A stretch of DNA of 64,000 nt from Leucaena leucocephala. Taxonomy: Eukaryota > Streptophyta > Magnoliopsida > Fabales > Fabaceae. The notes under the pieces were generated by a model. It saw nothing but the letters and a program-made list of their open reading frames with translations, searched no databases and was not told the origin of the DNA. The stretch is taken from contig CM073545.1 of NCBI GenBank assembly GCA_037074615.1, positions 16,944,001 through 17,008,000 of the forward strand. Direction: 5' to 3'. How positions within the stretch are numbered: the stretch's first letter is position 1; every line of letters begins with the position of its first letter. The translations under genes were made by a program, and so were the position numbers. Below, piece by piece: positions 62,071 through 64,000 of the stretch.

Positions 62071-62565
62071 TCAATTCTTTCTAGCTTTTGCCTTCTTTGC
62101 TTCATGATTCGGATTATTTATCTCTTCAGCCGCATTCGTAACAGTAGCAGCAGCAGCATAACTTGTCAATTTCCCAATTTTCACCTCGTTTCCAGTTTCA
62201 GATAGATCAGTTGTCTCATTCTCCATAGTCACCCTATCAAAATCGTCCCAGAGCTTCTTCACCAACTTCCTACGAGCCCTACGATTATCAGCTCCAATTT
62301 CCTCCACCTCCGTTCCTTCCTCCTTATCGTCGTCCATGAAAGCCATGTATCTCCGTCGCTTGGTCACAAGCGGTGCTGGAGGCGGGGTAACCAAAGCTGC
62401 ACTATTCTTCTCTAATCCACCACAAGAACGAGCCTCCGGAATAGGGCTTTGGCTCTCACGCTCGGCACGAAGCTTGTTGCCATTGTTCTCAGTTTTGCCC
62501 TGAAGCGTGAGGCCACCGAAGCGGGGACCACCAATTGAAAAGTGAGCTTCGTTCGTCGATGACAT
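62071..62565 (-). CDS. Basic/acidic low-complexity protein, unknown, possibly truncated by a stop
   Basis: A single exon. From the second Met (62565, MSSTNEAHFSIGGPRFGG) it has 164 residues; an ATG seven codons upstream (62586) is also in frame. It shows a Pro/Ser-rich segment, KRRRYMAFMDDDKEEGTEVEEI, an RRARRKLVKKLWDDFDRV helix and a Lys/Arg-rich end (HEAKKAKARKN). Charged composition and basic runs suggest a nuclear protein; no domain is recognised. The frame stays open for 27 more codons after the TGA at 62071-62073, reaching TAG at 61987-61989, and this extension is also Lys/Arg/Ser-rich. The TGA may therefore be a nonsense change (CGA to TGA). An AAG|GTAAGA donor-like site just after the TGA could alternatively begin a 3' UTR intron. 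Confidence 0.6.
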   Translation of the reverse strand: MSSTNEAHFSIGGPRFGGLTLQGKTENNGNKLRAERESQSPIPEARSCGGLEKNSAALVTPPPAPLVTKRRRYMAFMDDDKEEGTEVEEIGADNRRARRKLVKKLWDDFDRVTMENETTDLSETGNEVKIGKLTSYAAAATVTNAAEEINNPNHEAKKAKARKN

Positions 62566-62586
62566 CAAGGAGACGGTGATGGGCAC

Positions 62587-64000
62587 CGGCTAGCACTGAA
62601 TTGGACGTCAGTGGAGGAAGAGGGAGGCTAGGGCTGCCCACTTTGCCGGGAACCAGAGAAACGCACTTCTTGGCGGGAGGATTTGGCGCCTTTTTGTGAG
62701 ATTTTGGATTTTGGAGTAAATGTAATGTGCCTGGGTCTTATATTATGGATCCAAAAATGCATCATCATCATCATCTAATGATACATTTGTCAATGATGGT
62801 ATGTTTTGTTGGAGAAAAGTGTAGGTGGGGAAATAGAAATAGGAGTGAATGGAAGTTACTTTTCCTTTTATTTTGTTGGGTCATGATAGAAATAAAAGTA
62901 AAATTTTTTAGATTATTTTACTTTTGATTATAAAATTTTTAGACAATTTTAACCATTCCAAGTTATAAAAAAATATTTTAGACTATTTTACCTAAAGTTA
63001 TAAAAAAATATATATATTAATTTCATACTCACTTCCATCCTACAAAATAAATTTTTAAAGTCCATTTCTAACTTAATTCTACTTGTACTTCCATTTCCAC
63101 TCCTACTTCCATTTTCATCTAAAACTCTTTCATCCTACCAAACATATTTTTAGAGTTAACAATGATGGAATGAATAAGCTCATATCTTACAAAGACGCGA
63201 GTTCGATTCCCGCTACCGTTGTGAGAACTTATTTAGTAAGTGATATCGTAAGTCCCCTGTAAACGCTCTCTAAGCCTTGAGGTTGGCTCCCGATTTTGAT
63301 AGGGGACCGATGTCGAATTCATCTAAACTCTATCAGTATAAAAAAAATCTAATAATACATTTTTAAAAAAAAAATAAAGACACGAAATAATATTTTATCA
63401 AAAATATTTACTGTTAGTTGCGCATTTTGAGAAATAATAAGCATTTTGCATGGTCTCAAGACTCAAGGCGTGACTTTGAAACTTTATTTGCCTTGTGAGA
63501 TGTGTTCTCCATAACAAATAAATACTAGTAAATTTTCAATATTAATAGATACAAATATATTTACCAAAAAAAAAGATACAAATATATCAAGTTACTACTA
63601 GTACTTTTATTATTATAGACGGATATTAATTTATTTGAAGTTAAAGTTAAAAGAGTAGCTCAATGCTCAAACGAATCAATAAGATTCTGTTATGACACCA
63701 TGGCATGATGGCAATGTGCTTATAGCAATTTTGTGCGCATATTGATTTTTACAGCATATAATACAAGGGGTACAAGAATTGTTATAATTTGTTTTTTCTC
63801 TCTAGTTCTGTATACAAAACGAGTATATATATTTTCAATAAAAATTGCGTAATATATATGTGGGGAAAAAACGTGATTTTATCAAACTTTAGCAAGCGCT
63901 CTCCAGTGAATCAGTGAATAAATGAACAAACCACATCTCCTAACCAAATGAAATATTTAAAAAATGGGGAAAAAGTGACTAATTACAGTAACACACACAT
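62587..64000. other. Right-end intergenic DNA
   Basis: Promoter side of the minus-strand unknown gene, then AT-rich DNA with a SINE (63161-63349). The frame at 62727-62927 (a His run from CAT repeats) is not a gene. Nothing else is recognised to the window edge. Confidence 0.5.
63161..63349 (+). mobile_element. SINE family B, full-length-looking copy
   Basis: A tRNA-like head: A-box-like GATGGAATGAATAAGCTC and a perfect B box GAGTTCGATTCCCGC (63199-63213). The body contains TAAACGCTCTCTAAGCC and GGGGACCGATGTCGAATTC, and an A-rich tail ends near 63349. A truncated relative lies at 50755-50872. A clear target duplication was not found. Confidence 0.7.

Noticed and set aside
62727..62927. Short frame with a His run
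   Set aside because: Simple CAT repeat; no conserved content.
63161..63240. Possible functional tRNA gene
   Set aside because: The B box is perfect, but the segment cannot fold into a full cloverleaf with an acceptor stem, and it continues into a SINE body with a tail.
1..64000. CRISPR array, bacterial operon or organellar insertion
   Set aside because: Repeats are dispersed transposons or short tandem arrays with plant features. No bacterial gene, Shine-Dalgarno pattern, or plastid or mitochondrial gene was recognised.

Overview
This is nuclear DNA of a eudicot plant. The coding parts are spread over GT-AG introns, the intergenic DNA is very AT-rich, and all protein families are plant ones: a FLY-type endomembrane E3 ligase, an early nodulin-like phytocyanin, a WSD wax ester synthase, a DUF506/PDDEXK-like protein, L-type lectin receptor kinases, an IBS1/At1g54610-type CDK-like kinase and a GH5 endo-mannanase. 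Gene density is low, with ten protein-coding loci or pseudogenes in 64 kb. The species cannot be named from the sequence.

Layout from left to right: FLY-like E3 ligase (minus, 1110-6820, its 3' RING half beyond the left edge); ENODL phytocyanin (plus, 11084-11782); a candidate box C/D snoRNA with a 5.8S rRNA guide (13571-13650); WSD wax ester synthase/DGAT (plus, 15861-18708); DUF506 protein (minus, 24680-25795); intact single-exon LecRK class VII (plus, 36915-38921) followed by a broken tandem copy (42089-43690); CDK-like kinase (minus, 44353-48701); small multi-pass membrane protein (plus, 52914-53435); MAN2-like beta-mannanase (plus, 57225-61124); lysine/arginine-rich unknown protein (minus, 62071-62565). 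Every multi-exon model given here keeps one reading frame across all its splice junctions.

The spaces between genes are filled largely by small non-autonomous elements. One MITE family, with TIRs near G(T/G)G(C/T)(C/A/G)TGTTTGG and mostly TAA/TTA target duplications, has about eleven copies (roughly 6.5 kb). All carry an internal CT/GA-rich block and a shared segment. At least three tRNA-derived SINE families are also present, two copies having perfect 13- and 17-bp target duplications.

Functionally the genes are not a pathway, although FLY (pectin methylesterification) and the mannanase both act on wall polysaccharides. From memory, the set FLY, ENODL, DUF506, LecRK-VII and MAN2/5 is also clustered in Arabidopsis at At2g20650-At2g20680 and At4g28320-At4g28370. 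The window would then be an unbroken version of an ancestral block that Arabidopsis keeps in two fractionated copies. The most unexpected item is the snoRNA: it has C and D boxes, a 6-bp terminal stem, and 13 nt of perfect complementarity to 5.8S rRNA placed so that the D+5 rule selects A47. Its probable site II/telo-box promoter is separated from it by a MITE insertion.
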